Source of the DNA: Penelope pileata
Lineage: Eukaryota > Chordata > Aves > Galliformes > Cracidae
Reading direction: 5' to 3'
Length of the DNA: 64,000 nt
NCBI GenBank assembly: GCA_013396635.1
Contig: WBMW01005475.1
Coordinates: forward strand, 434,001 to 498,000
The translations under genes were made by a program, and so were the position numbers. The notes under the pieces were generated by a model that was given only the letters and a program-made list of their open reading frames with translations, did no database searches and was not told where the DNA came from. Shown here one piece after another: positions 1 to 11,360 of this stretch; the stretch's first letter is position 1, and the number at the start of each line of letters is the position of its first letter.

Positions 1-3000
1 TGCCCCTGGTGCACAGCAGACTGAGCTCTCTGGTCTCAACCTGGGCTTCCTGAGCCCTGGAAGTGGCAGTGTTTCTGTTTCTCCCTCCCCAAACACTGCC
101 TCTCCCCCAGCCCTGAGGTCATGGCATGGGGGCTTCGTGGCAAGCCGTGCTTCATGCAGAAGTTTGCCTGTGTGCATTCACCTTTTCAGAGCAAGAAGCA
201 GCCTGGGCTATCCCTCTGCCCTCTGCTCACTAAACACCTTGCTGCTTCCCAGCTGCTCCAGAGGCCTCAGGCCAGAAAACAGTGCAGTGAGAGGGGTGGG
301 GAGCTTGGGGGAGTCCATCGCTTCCTCCCTAGGAAATGTAGTTAGTAGCAATTATTTCTAGAAGGTGCAGGGAACTTAATGTTGGCTGGACACAGAGCAA
401 ACCCATCACTTTCTTCCCTGCAGAAAAGCAGGAGAGCCTCACAGCATCCTTTTCCAGACAGCAGCAAGATGCCCGCAGTAATTTGTCTGTCCTTGGTGAT
501 TCAGTGCTTTTTCCTCATCTGAGAACAGGCTTGTACTCATCTCAGCTTTTCCAGGCAAGGGAAAGCAGTGTTCAAATTATTTCCTTCCCCTTCCTGTCTG
601 TGGCTGCCCCAGCTGCAGGACTGGGTGGGAGGGGAGGGATTTGATCTCAGCTGTGGCTGATGGTGGTACCTTGGGCTGGAGGCTGCTTTTTGCTGGGCAT
701 GTTCCTCTGCAACCATTTTCCTAACCCAAAGTGCTCCTGCATTTATTTCTCAAAGCACTCAGGGGTAGAAGGTGGCTCTTTGCTCAGATTAGGCATCCTG
801 GGTAGATTAGAATGAGGACTGGATGGGGAAAAGAAATCTGTATATATATATTTACAAATATGTCTTCTGCTTTGTGGTATAGATTTATTTTCCCCAGGTT
901 TTATGATTTCCTTTGGGGTTTTAGACAAACTGAATATGAGCCCCAAACCACCAGCTATGCCCTGCAGAGCGTTTCTAGGCATGGAAACTCAGAGGCAGAA
1001 GGGGCTGCGCCTTTCTGCCTTATCCAGGAAAGTTCTTGAGAATTTAATCTGAGGTTTCATAGAAATGCTGAACACATGGAGCAGCTCCATCACTCCCTCG
1101 GGTCACCCAGAGGTGGCTTAGACACAGCCATAGGAGTGTGGAGCTGCTTCCTCTCTCCTGCGCTCTGGTACCCAGCAGACAGGGATGCTCGGGTGGGTTT
1201 CCTGCACGTGGCTGTCGGTCCACCTGCCAGCAGCAGGCCTTCAGGTGTTTGTGAGCTGCTGTCAGGGGCTCTGTGGAAATAACTGCAAAAAGCAACCGCT
1301 CGTGTGTTCTGCAGCAAGCCACGGATGGGATGTTTCTAAAGGAAATTTTCCCTGGAAAACATTTTTGTTTTGACAAATGCAAAAAGATGAAAACCAGTCA
1401 CGTGTAGATAACGGGCCGTGTGCACGTGTGATTGATTAAAGTTGTGTGTGCTCACCAAACTCTGGGCACCTGCTTGTGGCTGATCTCCTAAGATGGGACA
1501 CAGCTTGAAAACAACCACTCAGGAAAAGCCCTGTAGGACTTAATAGGAATCACCTGTTTCCAGTTGTGTCTTAACTGCCTTTATTTTATTTTCACCTTGA
1601 GGCGGAGCTACGTCCTGTAAAAGCCCATCGACACGCTTGGCGTCCTGCTTTGCTGGGCAGCCTCGTTCTGCTGCTGGATAAAGGGATTTGTTTGGTAACG
1701 AGAGGCCTGCAGGCTGGCTGTGCTCTGTGCCCAGGGTAGCTCAAGGTCAGGTGGTTTTGTCACATCCTTTTATGAGAAAACTTTTGGAACTTCAACAGTT
1801 GGTGCAATCACCTGCTGGAGAGTGACCATCACCTGTGTGTGAGTGCTCACAGGGACAGGCAGGGGCCCTTCAAAAAACCGAGGTGAGTGATGAATCTCTT
1901 TTATTTTCTACCTCTCTGTAGCTGGAAGGTGAGCATTTGTTTGATTGCATTTTGGAAGAGAATTGGTGCCCTACAAAGGGGTGTTGCAATTTTCACGAGT
2001 TGGCTCTACCATAAAGAAAGGATCAGACAGACACAGCAGTGGAAATAGGTGAGGAATTGGTTGTTAATTCTCCTGGTGTTTCACATCAGGCCTCTTGTGT
2101 TTAATGGTGCATCTACTACGGGCAGGTTTCTGCTCTAACAGGAGTGAGTTAATTTAGAGTCCCTTCATTGTGCCTGGCTTTCCTCACACTCTAGGGCTCC
2201 ATCCAGATAGCAGCAGCCCGTGTTTTCTTTTCTATTTTATGGAAGCAATTGTATAAAATGCAAAAAAAAAAAAANACAAACATGAAAATGCAAATTAAGA
2301 GGTAAGGGGAAAAAACCCAAATCCCTTTGCTGTGGTTTTGGGAACTCCTAGTTCTTCCCTCCCCAGTGTTTGTGGACTAAAAAGTGAAAATAAGCAGAAA
2401 TGGAAAATGCTGTGGCAGGGAAGCTGCTTGGAAGGGAGTTCTGCAGCTTGCACCAAGCCCCCTGCCCCTCCTGTGCTCCATCTGTCCCCCAGTGCACTCC
2501 AGCATCTTGTGCTCCAGGATGGAAAAAGCCTCAGTCAGGAAATGGTGAGAACAGAATTAGATTTTAATTTGCTTTCACCATTTTTAATAATCCCTGGTGT
2601 TGTTATTAATGCAGGAGTTATGTTCCTCTGAAGAATAAAGCGGCTAAAATTCCCTTTTTAAAAATTAATAATGCTCGTTCAGAGGGTTAAACCTCCTCTC
2701 AGGTGCTATTCCAAAAAACAGCACTGATTTGAATTCCAATAATTTTACTCTGCAGAACTAAAAATGACCCGAGGCTTGCAGAAGTCTAGTTTTTTTTCAG
2801 TCTGTTCTACCCACTCACCTCTTACAATAACACTTTACTCATTTTGAAAGAAACCTTGGGCCGTGTTTTACAATTAACCACACAGAAAAATGCTTATGTA
2901 ATGGCTGTGTTAAAAATGAACTGAAAATTCTTGCAAAAATGACCGTTCCTTGACCAGTACGGTGAGTGGATGCGATCATCAGGCTCATCTCGTGCTGGGG

Positions 3001-3147
3001 TGGATGCTGGAGCTGGCAGGTTTATGGGCTTCATGCCTGGGCTTCGTGGTTTGGGGCAGTAGGAGGAGATTGGGTGGCTGCCCTGTTGTGGGTGCCCATC
3101 CTCAGTGAGCTACAGCAGAGTCCTGTGCTTTGAGCAAAGTAACGTCG
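1..3147. other. Non-coding unique DNA, no gene recognised
   Basis: No open frame here resembles a known protein; the longest are about 75-112 codons and overlap in several frames. The stretch holds a short TA run at about 840-852, an exact octamer motif ATGCAAAT at 2288-2295, an A13 tract at 2262-2274 followed by an ambiguous base, and an AT-rich part between about 2540 and 2960. I see no promoter, splice pair or repeat family I can name. Confidence 0.6.
2262..2275. repeat. Poly-A tract ending in an ambiguous base
   Basis: Thirteen consecutive A are followed by N at 2275. This is a homopolymer with an unresolved base, most likely a sequencing or assembly artefact. No transposon 3' end is visible immediately upstream, so I do not read it as a retroposon tail. 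Confidence 0.9.
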
Positions 3148-3392
3148 ACTTGGTGGCAAGGTTGGCCAATGGCCTTGACTGGAAGGAGCAAGCTTGACCC
3201 AATGGCATTGACCAGAGGCAGCAAGGTTGGGTGATTGGCATTGACCAGAGGCAGGCAAGGTTGGGCTGGTGGCATTGACAAGAGGTGGTAAGGTCGGGCC
3301 AATGGTGTTGACCAGAGGCCGGCAGGGTTGGACTGATGGTGTTGACAAGAGGTGGTAAGGTTGGGCCAATGGCATTTACTAGAAGCTGGTGA
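3148..3392. repeat. 33/34-bp minisatellite with 67-bp higher-order period
   Basis: Seven full units and a partial eighth start at 3148, 3178, 3211, 3244, 3278, 3311, 3345 and 3378. Each begins AC(C/A)(A/T)G(A/G) and carries a core like AAGGTTGGGCCAATGG. Units 4 and 6 resemble each other (ACCAGAGGCxGGC), as do units 5 and 7 (ACAAGAGGTGGTAAGGT); 33- and 34-bp units alternate, so the true period is 67 bp. The period is not a multiple of three, and the minus strand stays open in all three frames, giving repetitive LVNAIGPTLP-like peptides that I regard as non-coding. No flanking transposon is visible. Divergence between units suggests an array that is no longer homogenising strongly. Confidence 0.9.
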
Positions 3393-4117
3393 CATGGACA
3401 TGTGCTGACCAGCTGCATCCTGTGTAATGGATGTCAGAAGGGAATTGGCATATTTTGTCACCCTTTATGATCTCCTTACAGAGGTTTTATATACCAGGGC
3501 CATTTCAGCATCTCAGAGTGTTGTCAGCTGGCCAAATCTAGAGGTGCAAATCTCTGGGTCATTGTATTTTTGGTGTTTTTCTTGCAACTAAAATCTCTGT
3601 CCTGGGATGTGGGGAGCAGGTGTAAAGAGTCAAGATATACTCAGGCGATGTCCTGGGGTAGTGTTTTGTCTGTCTCTGCAAATATTGTTTAAGGCTGGGT
3701 AGAAGCAAATGTAAGGAGATGTGCTACTTCTATCCTAGAGTTATCTACAGTTAAAACGTTGCCATAAAAAAAAGACAGCCCTCTCTTCCAGCTGGTTCAT
3801 CTGTGTGGGCTGCTGCACTGATGAGGTGCAACTTTGGGAGATCCCAAGGAGGTTGTGCTGGAGGTCACTCACCAGCTTCTCCTTTTGAGAGACCTTTGCT
3901 AAAATTCAGCCCAAGCCGTGGCTCATGGCTTTCTGCCACCCATGCACAGCAGGGCAGGTGGGATCCGAGCTCAGGGTCCCGGGGCAGGGAAGGTATGAGC
4001 TGGGTTTGGGGCACCAGCACAGGTCTGTTGGGCAGCACAGCAGTGTTGGGATGGGGGGGGGTCATGACCAAGCTCCGGCAGAGCCAGGAGGGTCCCCCAA
4101 GGGGCTGTCACTGCTGC
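3393..4117. other. Unique non-coding DNA
   Basis: Ordinary sequence with no recognisable gene. A 105-codon plus-strand frame at 3803-4120 shares its span with other open frames and shows no domain. A G8 run lies near 4043-4050. Confidence 0.55.
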
Positions 4118-4200
4118 TGACACCTCGAGGTGTCACCAAGCCCTGGTGGGGATCATGCAGTCACCCACCCCTTTGAGGTGACCCCTTTGAGGTGGGTGGG
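4118..4200. promoter_or_regulatory. CACCT/AGGTG motif cluster with 18-bp palindrome
   Basis: Positions 4118-4135 form a perfect 18-bp palindrome, TGACACCTCGAGGTGTCA. Its halves resemble T-box half-sites (AGGTGTGA type), and CACCT/AGGTG is also the core of ZEB and Snail zinc-finger sites. Downstream, CCCCTTTGAGGTG occurs twice in tandem (about 4168-4180 and 4182-4194), adding two AGGTG cores, and ACCCACC (4163) is inverted as GGTGGGT (4191). Seeing the motifs is certain; that any protein binds them is inference. An incidental GC-rich palindrome is the alternative. Confidence 0.35.
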
Positions 4201-4439
4201 TTGAAAGTCTTCACTCCTTTGCTGAAAAACAAACCAAGAACCAACAACAAAAAAAGTAAAAGCAGAGGACTAGAGTTGACGTTTTGGCTTTTGCCCAGTC
4301 TAATGGCTATCCAGCTCTGGCCCAGAGACTCCGAGATTAGCAGATATTTGTTTTCCTCGGGGATTGAGGAAATCTCCAGATTGGCTTTGACAAGGGCTGG
4401 TTTTTCCCCTGTCTTGTGACAGGGGTTCATCCTGTGGAC

Positions 4440-4745
4440 ACACGTTAGCAAGAAGCAGATGATGAATTAATCTCCTCCTGAGATTTTTCTTTTTTTCTTT
4501 CGTTCACACAATGGCACCAAACCCTTCCAAAGGGAGTTTAGAGTTGGCTGTGGCCTTCCAAACGAAACCGACTCCATGATTCAGAGTTAATCAGAGACAG
4601 CTGTTACCCACAGCCCTGGCAGCCTCACCTCTTTAGCATCAGATTAAAAATCATTAATAACAGTCGGCGAGAGGTGCGGGTGCCGCGATGACTCCAGGGT
4701 GGGTGCAAGCGCGCGTGGCTCTCGCAGCTTTTGGGCAACGCAAGT
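4440..4745. promoter_or_regulatory. Candidate conserved non-coding element with CpG-rich end
   Basis: This block differs in texture from its GT/GC-rich surroundings. It is AT-rich with homeodomain-like TTAATC/ATTA cores (about 4465-4473, 4588-4594, 4641-4660), an E-box CAGCTG near 4598 and a GATGACT near 4686. It then passes into a part (4665-4740) where I count 10 CpG in 76 bp, an observed/expected ratio of about 1.15. Such compact blocks are typical of developmental enhancers in vertebrate gene deserts. No conservation data were available, so this is a texture-based call. Confidence 0.3.
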
Positions 4746-7700
4746 GAGGATGTGAGTGCATGGGGATGGTCTTGGCTTTGGGGTTTGTTTTCCTACGGAT
4801 TGAGCTGGATTTGAACAACACAACTGGCAGGCGAGGGAGCCCTCTCCCTCTGTTTCAGTTCTCTTTGCTTTTTATATCAACCTCTCTCAGCTGGTCCGGG
4901 CAGAACAAAAGGAGTTTTATTAATTTTGTTTTTGCCTTTTCAAATCCCTTGCTCTCGGTTGCAAAGCCTCGCACATCCCGCTGCCCTGTTCCCATCCTGG
5001 CAGCCCTGCAGTTCCTCGAGCAAGCCAGGGGAAGCAGCAGCTCCTTCACAGAATCACAGCTCTTTCCCCGCATCCAGCTGAGTTTCCCATCTGCCTCTTC
5101 GGTGCCGGCTGGAAAACTGTTTGCTCAGAGTGAAGGGGAATGTGGAGGAGATCTATTGCGTCCAGTGGGGTGCACTGGGACACCTGGCAGATGGATTCAG
5201 AGTGCTTACTCCTGCTCTGTAAGGCAGAGCGTTGCCTGGGAAAAGGATGGGGCTCTTCACACAGGGGACCTCATCCAGGCTGTGATTTAATCCTCTCTTT
5301 GAGTCCTTGCAGGCTGTTTTCTGAAAGCATCCACCTGCTGACCTCTCACAGAAGCCTTCCTACTGCCTGGGTCATGGCCATGATCTTCATGGCTCTTCCA
5401 TTACTGCTTCCATGGCTGCCCACGCTGCCAGGACCACGTCCTGCTCCCTGTCCTTGCAGCCCCAGCATGGTGGGGCTGAGCCTGGGCACAGCATTGAGGC
5501 ACTGCTGCTATGGAAAACCATTGCATTTCTGCCCTGAGCATCCAGATGGGACCCTCTGGGGGTTTGCAGCACTCAGTGTGAGCTGGGGACAGCCTGCAGA
5601 GCAGACACCTGGGCAGTGCTGACATAACCACGCTCAGTGAGTGTTCTCTGCCTGCTGGCTGCTTGGATTTAATTAGCTCCAGAGGTCCAGCAGCCCCCAT
5701 TGTATTTCTCAAGCTCCCAGAGGCACAGGGAACGGAGGGTCTGTTTCAATGCTCCAGAAAAACACCACAAAAATTCTGGGCTGAAAAACAACCAATCCAC
5801 CCCCCAAAAGATCCAGCCAGCAGGTCACCACCTGCTCAGCTTTAAGTGCAGCCCCAGGGCTGTGTGTGCCAATATTTTGTCTCCGCTGCTCCTGCCATGT
5901 GGAGCAGCATCTGCCTCCATCCCCTTATCTCCTTCCAGATCTCAGCTGTGAACACGCCTGTTCTTCTTTGCCCACGCCTCTTAATTTCTGCTTTTGCTAT
6001 TATTTATGACCTAACTCTGTTCCTGTAATAGCTCTGCTATACCCAGATGCCCTATTTTTAAAGAAGTGGTGACTGAAATGAAGCCGGATTAATATTCCTT
6101 TCTATTTCCTGTGGACGGGTGAATCTGCGTCCTGTGGGCATCAGGGAACAGGGCCACGAGTGCTCCCTGGGCTGGGGTGAGCTGATGCCACCGCCTCCAT
6201 CCCCTCTTCCTCTGCCTTTATGGCAGTGGCACGAGGTGCTGAGGAGGATGGCAGAGCTGCCAGCATCCTCCCTGGGGTTTGCTCCCAGTGGGTTGTATTC
6301 CAGCGTTTTGCCTGTTTTTAAAAATAATAAAATACCCTGTGGTCTCTTAACCTCACACGTGGGATATCTGAGATTACCCAACCTATAGATCCTGTATTTT
6401 GCTGTATCACCTCCCCTGTGCAAGCAGCGAGCCGAGGTCATTGCTGCCTTACGTGGCTGTGATCTAGCACAGGGGTGGGAGCAGTGAGAGGCGTGCATGC
6501 TGCTGGAAGGACAGCTGTCAGTGCACGGAGCCTGGACCTCTTCCCCTCTCTCTGCTGGGAGCATTCACTCACAGCAGATGAATGATTTGTTTGTAGTCAC
6601 ATGAAGGACCAGGCTGGTCCTCGGGCTTTGCCTGTCCATTCAGCAGAGTTTTGCTTGTGTCTGGCCAGAAAGTGACTCAGCCTAACCATGACCAAGGGGC
6701 ACGAGCGTTTCTAAAGCAAGGCAGTGAGAGGAATGAATCCTTCAACAAATAGTTAGAAGCTGATATCTTGATTCAGTACCAAGCTTACGAAGCAGAGAAA
6801 ACTGCTGGCAGATTTGGACCCTATGGGGAGAAATAGGTCAGCAAAGGAGAGGCTGTGCTGATACAGCACCCAGGATGAGGCCTTGGGTGAGCTCCAGTGC
6901 TCCTCTGAGGGCTCCGTGTGCTCCCAGGCAGTTTTTCAGCGGGGAGGAACCCGAATGGGGAAGACAATGGGAGCAGAACTGATGCATGGGTCGCTGAGGA
7001 TGTATTCCAGTTCCTGTGAACCCATCTGAAAGCACAGCAATAATTTTATTGGTCTTTGTGTTCTAGTGAATGAATGCATTCTTCACTTCCACCGTAGCTC
7101 GGGTCTGGTGTTAAAAGCCATTCTGGGGTCTGTAACAGACCTGGGGCAGTGGGGAGCAGTGGTGCATGATCCAAGAGCATCCCCAGGAGGAGGCAATGGG
7201 GCAGCGGGAGGGAGGGATGGATGGATGCTGTGTGCAGGGCAGCTCCCTGCTGTGAGCCAAAGCACCAGGAAAAGGGAGACAGCATCTGTGCTGAGCAGAG
7301 ACTTCTGCAAGGCCCCTCCGAGGACCCTAATGCTGTGACTCAAAACTCAAATGGCCCTGCAGGAATCTGCTTCACTCGGCTGCCCATAGCGACAGCTTCC
7401 AGGAACCCCCACCCTTTCTCCCACTCGCAATAGCTTGGGGTGCAGAAAACAATTTCTCCTTAACTATAAAACACCCAAACCTCAGCAGAATTACAACCAG
7501 ATGGATAAACAAACCAGACTTTCAAACAGCATGAGAAAAGCCCTTCAAAAGCGAGGCAGAGCCCTGGCCAGCCCTCAGAGAGTCCCTGCTCCCCGGCCTC
7601 AGCATCCTGCTCAGAGCCAGGTGGGGCAGTGCTTTGTGCTCCCACCTCGGGGCAGACCGGGGATGGTTTGCTGCAGGATTGGGCTTGGGCTGAGCTAGGG

Positions 7701-8624
7701 AGTGCAGTGGGCAGCCACGTGTGCCTGGAGCTGGTGATGGTGCTGCTGAGGCTGGTGATTGGCCCTGAGTAGGGGATAATTGTTTTAAGATGCAGGTTTC
7801 TTGGATAATTTTGACACAAAGTGATGCTTGTTTTAGTTCAGACTGGTAGAGCAGGCTCAGATTCTGCTCGCTTTTCTCCTAGGCATTGGCAGAAATCTTT
7901 GTAAGAAATAGGAACTAGTCTGAAGTGTTACTTCTCATTTTTGTCTACTGAAAAAGTATTAGAGAACGGTGAGTGGGAAGCACTGTGTGTCCTTACCTGC
8001 AGGGAAGCTGTGTCCCTTTCAGCTGTGCCATTCCTGAGCACTATCCTGGTCCCAACCCACGCCTTAGAGTCTCTTTTCCAAGCCTGTGGTGCTTGTTCTT
8101 TCTGTTCTTCCCTGGCCCTTTATGTAAACAGGGCCTCTGGTCCTTAAAAGCGTGCATCATCATTTCCTGCTGCTCCAATGGACGGAGGTGTTGCCACAAG
8201 AGGATGTGGGGTTTGTTCCAATCATCAGCGGGAATTTCATGAAAATAGCATTAAAATGGATAGCAGCTCCACACGAAGCTCAGCAGGGCTGCTCTTCCCA
8301 GGAGCATTCAGGACATCACAGCCTGCATCCTGCTGGGCAGGGTGCAATCACAGCTCCGTGCTGATGCTGGGGAAACGCCTGCAGAGATGCCCAGGATGGG
8401 ATGTGCTTGCTTCACTCATTGCTCAGTTTGGGACCAATTCTGGTGGCCCAGGGGGCTGGGTTCCCATCAAAACCCCTCTTGCCTTTCAGTGTCCAGCAGC
8501 TCTGAGGCTTTAGGGACCCGCTCCACCATTTCAGCATCATTTCCCCATCTGGAGCAGGACACCGTGTGGCAGAGGAACCCATCCTGCTTTACCCAAATCC
8601 CAGACTGCACACCACTTCTCCACC
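4746..8624. other. Unique non-coding DNA, several stop-poor stretches
   Basis: Open frames of 160-176 codons occur (for example 4760-5290 and 5140-5622 on plus, 6058-6564 on minus), but they overlap one another in different frames and contain no recognisable domain. I see no consistent splice structure. No transposon, CpG island or minisatellite is evident; a short (GGAT)n-like run lies at about 7205-7222. Confidence 0.55.
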
Positions 8625-8629
8625 CCTGG

Positions 8630-8960
8630 TGCGACCAAACGACCTCTCATCCTCCTCAAACCGTGCAACCTGCCGGCACGCACCGCGGCTGCGAGCAAAC
8701 GCTAAGAGCGTCCAAATATTATTTCATCCCTGTCCCGCAGCCCAGCCGGCGCGGGAGCCAGCAGCAACGTGGCTGCAGGACGGCACGGGGCGCTCGGGGG
8801 GGACACAGCGGGGACGTGATGGGGATGCAGGGGGCTGCAGCCCCTGTCCCGTGCATGTCACGTTTGCAGCCTGAGCTCTGTGCTCTGCGTGCACGGCTCG
8901 GGCCTGCTCAGTCTCCCGAAAGCGCCGACGTGTCGAGCGGTGGCTGCGTGCGGAGGGACA
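8630..8960. promoter_or_regulatory. Small CpG island
   Basis: By hand count there are 34 CpG in about 325 bp with roughly 65% G+C, giving an observed/expected ratio near 1, while the flanks look strongly CpG-depleted. It includes a perfect 14-bp palindrome GGGGCTGCAGCCCC (8831-8844). CpG islands of this size usually mark promoters, first exons or CpG-rich enhancers. Several overlapping open frames cross it (plus 8342-9073, 243 codons; minus 8724-9230, 168 codons), but neither has a recognisable domain and low stop frequency follows from the composition. It could be an orphan island or the start of an unannotated transcript. Confidence 0.55.
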
Positions 8961-11239
8961 AACTGGAAACAAATGCTGATGGCGCAGGCTTCCCCCAACC
9001 ACGCCTGCTCCAACAGCCCTGGCCCTCCTGGCTCTCGTGGCCTTTTGATTTGTCTCCTTGCGAACCAAGTTGATTTGTGTCAGAGAAGATAAATGTTGTC
9101 TCTGGAGCTGAGATAAGAGGGATGAAATCTGTCCTTCTCTGAGGGCTTTGTGGAGGTTTTGGGGGATGCAGATGGAACGCCGGGACCAGACTTGCCAAGA
9201 GCAGGAAGGCTGAAGGGAGCAAATATGCACGAAAGGGGCTCTAGTGGCTGGGGAAAGGGATGTGAAACTCTTTCTTTCTGGACCATTTGCTTATTTCCAT
9301 CCCAGTTCCATTGGGATCCAGCAGGGTTTCCGTGGGATCAGTTATATGCGGGCCGTGCCGATGTGTTACAGCGATGTAGGTCGTGCAAGGATCCTGCACG
9401 GCTCTCTCTGTGGCTGAGGGAGGCTGAGCTGCTGCCCTCCATCCCCATCAGCCAGGGCTGGGAGGAGGCTGGGTGGTGGGAGACGTGAGATTTCCTGAGA
9501 AATGCTGTGGAGTGCTGCGTGGCAGCCCCGTCCCGCTGGCTCCGTGAAAATCCCAGCTCCTTGTTTGTCTGCTGAGCGGTTTCTGGAAGATGCTGTTTGA
9601 AGTCGCTGCTCTTTTATGTATCTTTTATGTATTATGCAGGAATTTGGCTACAGGAAGTCTTAATTCTTTCACTGTTCTCTATCAAAATCCCCTTAGAGAC
9701 CAAATAATTGCTTTTCTGCAGTGAGCAGGCTGCAGACCTGTAGCCACACCGTCCCCAGCACTGCGAGGCGGATGGCTCCGACCTGCGTGTGCTGCTGAAG
9801 GCAGTGAGAAGCCCGAAGCTCTTGGCTGCATCCCCAGGTTCCAGCCATTTTTTGGAGATTGGGGCTGCAGGGAGAGGGGACAGCTCATGGCAGAGCTGGC
9901 TGCGTGCTGCCTGGCCAAGAGCAGCACTGAGCTGTTCGGTGTCAGAGCCCTGAGTCAATCCTTGCAGCCATCCCCACGGGCACTGAAGGGAAAGACCTGC
10001 AGAAAATTCCTGTGGTTGCTGAGCTCACAACCCCCAGGGCAGCTTTCCACCTGTTTGCTTAAAACCAGCCCGCACATCAGCAGGGCTGATCCACCCCTGG
10101 AGCCTGCTGGGGCCGGTGTTCCATCTCCCCAGGACAGGCACTCAGAGCTGCCGTCACAGCTGGTGTGACACGGGGCGACGGAGCCTCTCGTCCCCTGCGT
10201 GGGACCCGTGGGTGTGTTTGGGATGTGCTCGCTGGGTGCCTTTGGGGCCAGCCACGCTGCAGAGCTGTCCCTGCCCGCCGTGACCCGGGTGCCAGGAGGA
10301 GCCAGGGTGGAGGAAATGAGTTGTGGGGAGCTGGGATGACAAGGGGGTGGAAGAGAACGATGCTGTTCTCAATTCAGCATCCCGTTAAACGGAAGGAGGA
10401 GCGTTCCCCTTCCGCCAGCAGGGCCCCAGATGTCTCCCAAGTGAAATCCCCGAAGCACTGCACATCCCGTCTTGTCTCCTCCACACGTGGAATTGGGACA
10501 TCCATTTTACCCCTTGCCCGTTTCCACCCCACCCAACTGATGCTGTGGTTCAGTGCATAACCCGGGGTGCCCCAGGAGCATCCCCTGCTGCCAGGCTGTG
10601 GCGTGCCAGGTCCTGGCTGCAGAGTACAGCATCTGCCTCTTCTGCCGCAGACAGCTTGCAGCCCCTCAGCTCAGAGCCCTGGCTTTGAGGATTTTCAGTG
10701 TGTACCTGGAAAAACCACAGAGGCACTGTCTGGTACCAAGGGCAGCTGTGGTGTTGCATAATCCAGCAGTTCCATTTCCACCCTTACGCGCTCTCATGCT
10801 GGGTAGAGACCGCAGCACCGGCACCCACGCCGTGCTCCATGCGAGAGGACACATCCAGGGACTGCAGTGCAGCTGAGGGTGAGACCCAATGAAACCATGG
10901 TCCCAGGGTGCCAATAATCCGTGCATCCTCCGAGAGAGCTTTCAGGAACCGCTGGCCAGAATTGCCACCCCATTTCCATTGGAGAAGAAAGGCTTTGGGC
11001 TTTGTAAGAACTCCGTTTTTTCCTCATTTTTTTTTTTATTTTGCAATCAAGATGGGGTTTCTCCCCTTGACCCCTACTGTAATCACCAAGGCCTGATGTG
11101 GAGAACCAGGCTGGGTTTTGTTGGGGCTGTCAGCGCCGCTGGCAGCTGCCCTTCACTGCACCCACATGTGCTCGGCAGATCCGCAGCCTCACCCGCACCG
11201 AGCGCAGCGTGACCTCAGCTAAGCAAACACTTGCTGTAA
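8961..11239. other. Unique non-coding DNA
   Basis: No gene is recognised. There is a near-perfect hairpin, CGTGCAAGGATCCTGCACG, at 9382-9400 and a T11 tract at about 11027-11037. Open frames up to 131 codons overlap in several frames and look non-coding. Confidence 0.55.
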
Positions 11240-11360
11240 TCGCCTCCAGATCTGCCTCTGCCTTTGATCAGTTTAAATATCGGTTTATCTTATGATATAA
11301 ATATGTAAAACATCCATTTGTTTTCGGGCAGGATGCAAATAAATCATTGCATAAGTGTAT
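11240..11360. promoter_or_regulatory. AT-rich transcription-factor motif cluster
   Basis: Within about 90 bp lie CTTTGATC (11262-11269, the TCF/LEF consensus), TTATCTTATGATA (GATA-type cores), an exact octamer ATGCAAAT (11333-11340, POU family) and ATTGCATAA (C/EBP-like), inside an AT-rich island flanked by GC-rich DNA. The motifs are read directly. A regulatory role is inferred from their density and the shift in base composition. Confidence 0.3.

Noticed and set aside
3148..3392. CRISPR-like array or repetitive protein
   Set aside because: Repeats are contiguous with no spacers and the DNA is vertebrate; the period is not a multiple of three, so the repeat peptide drifts between frames.
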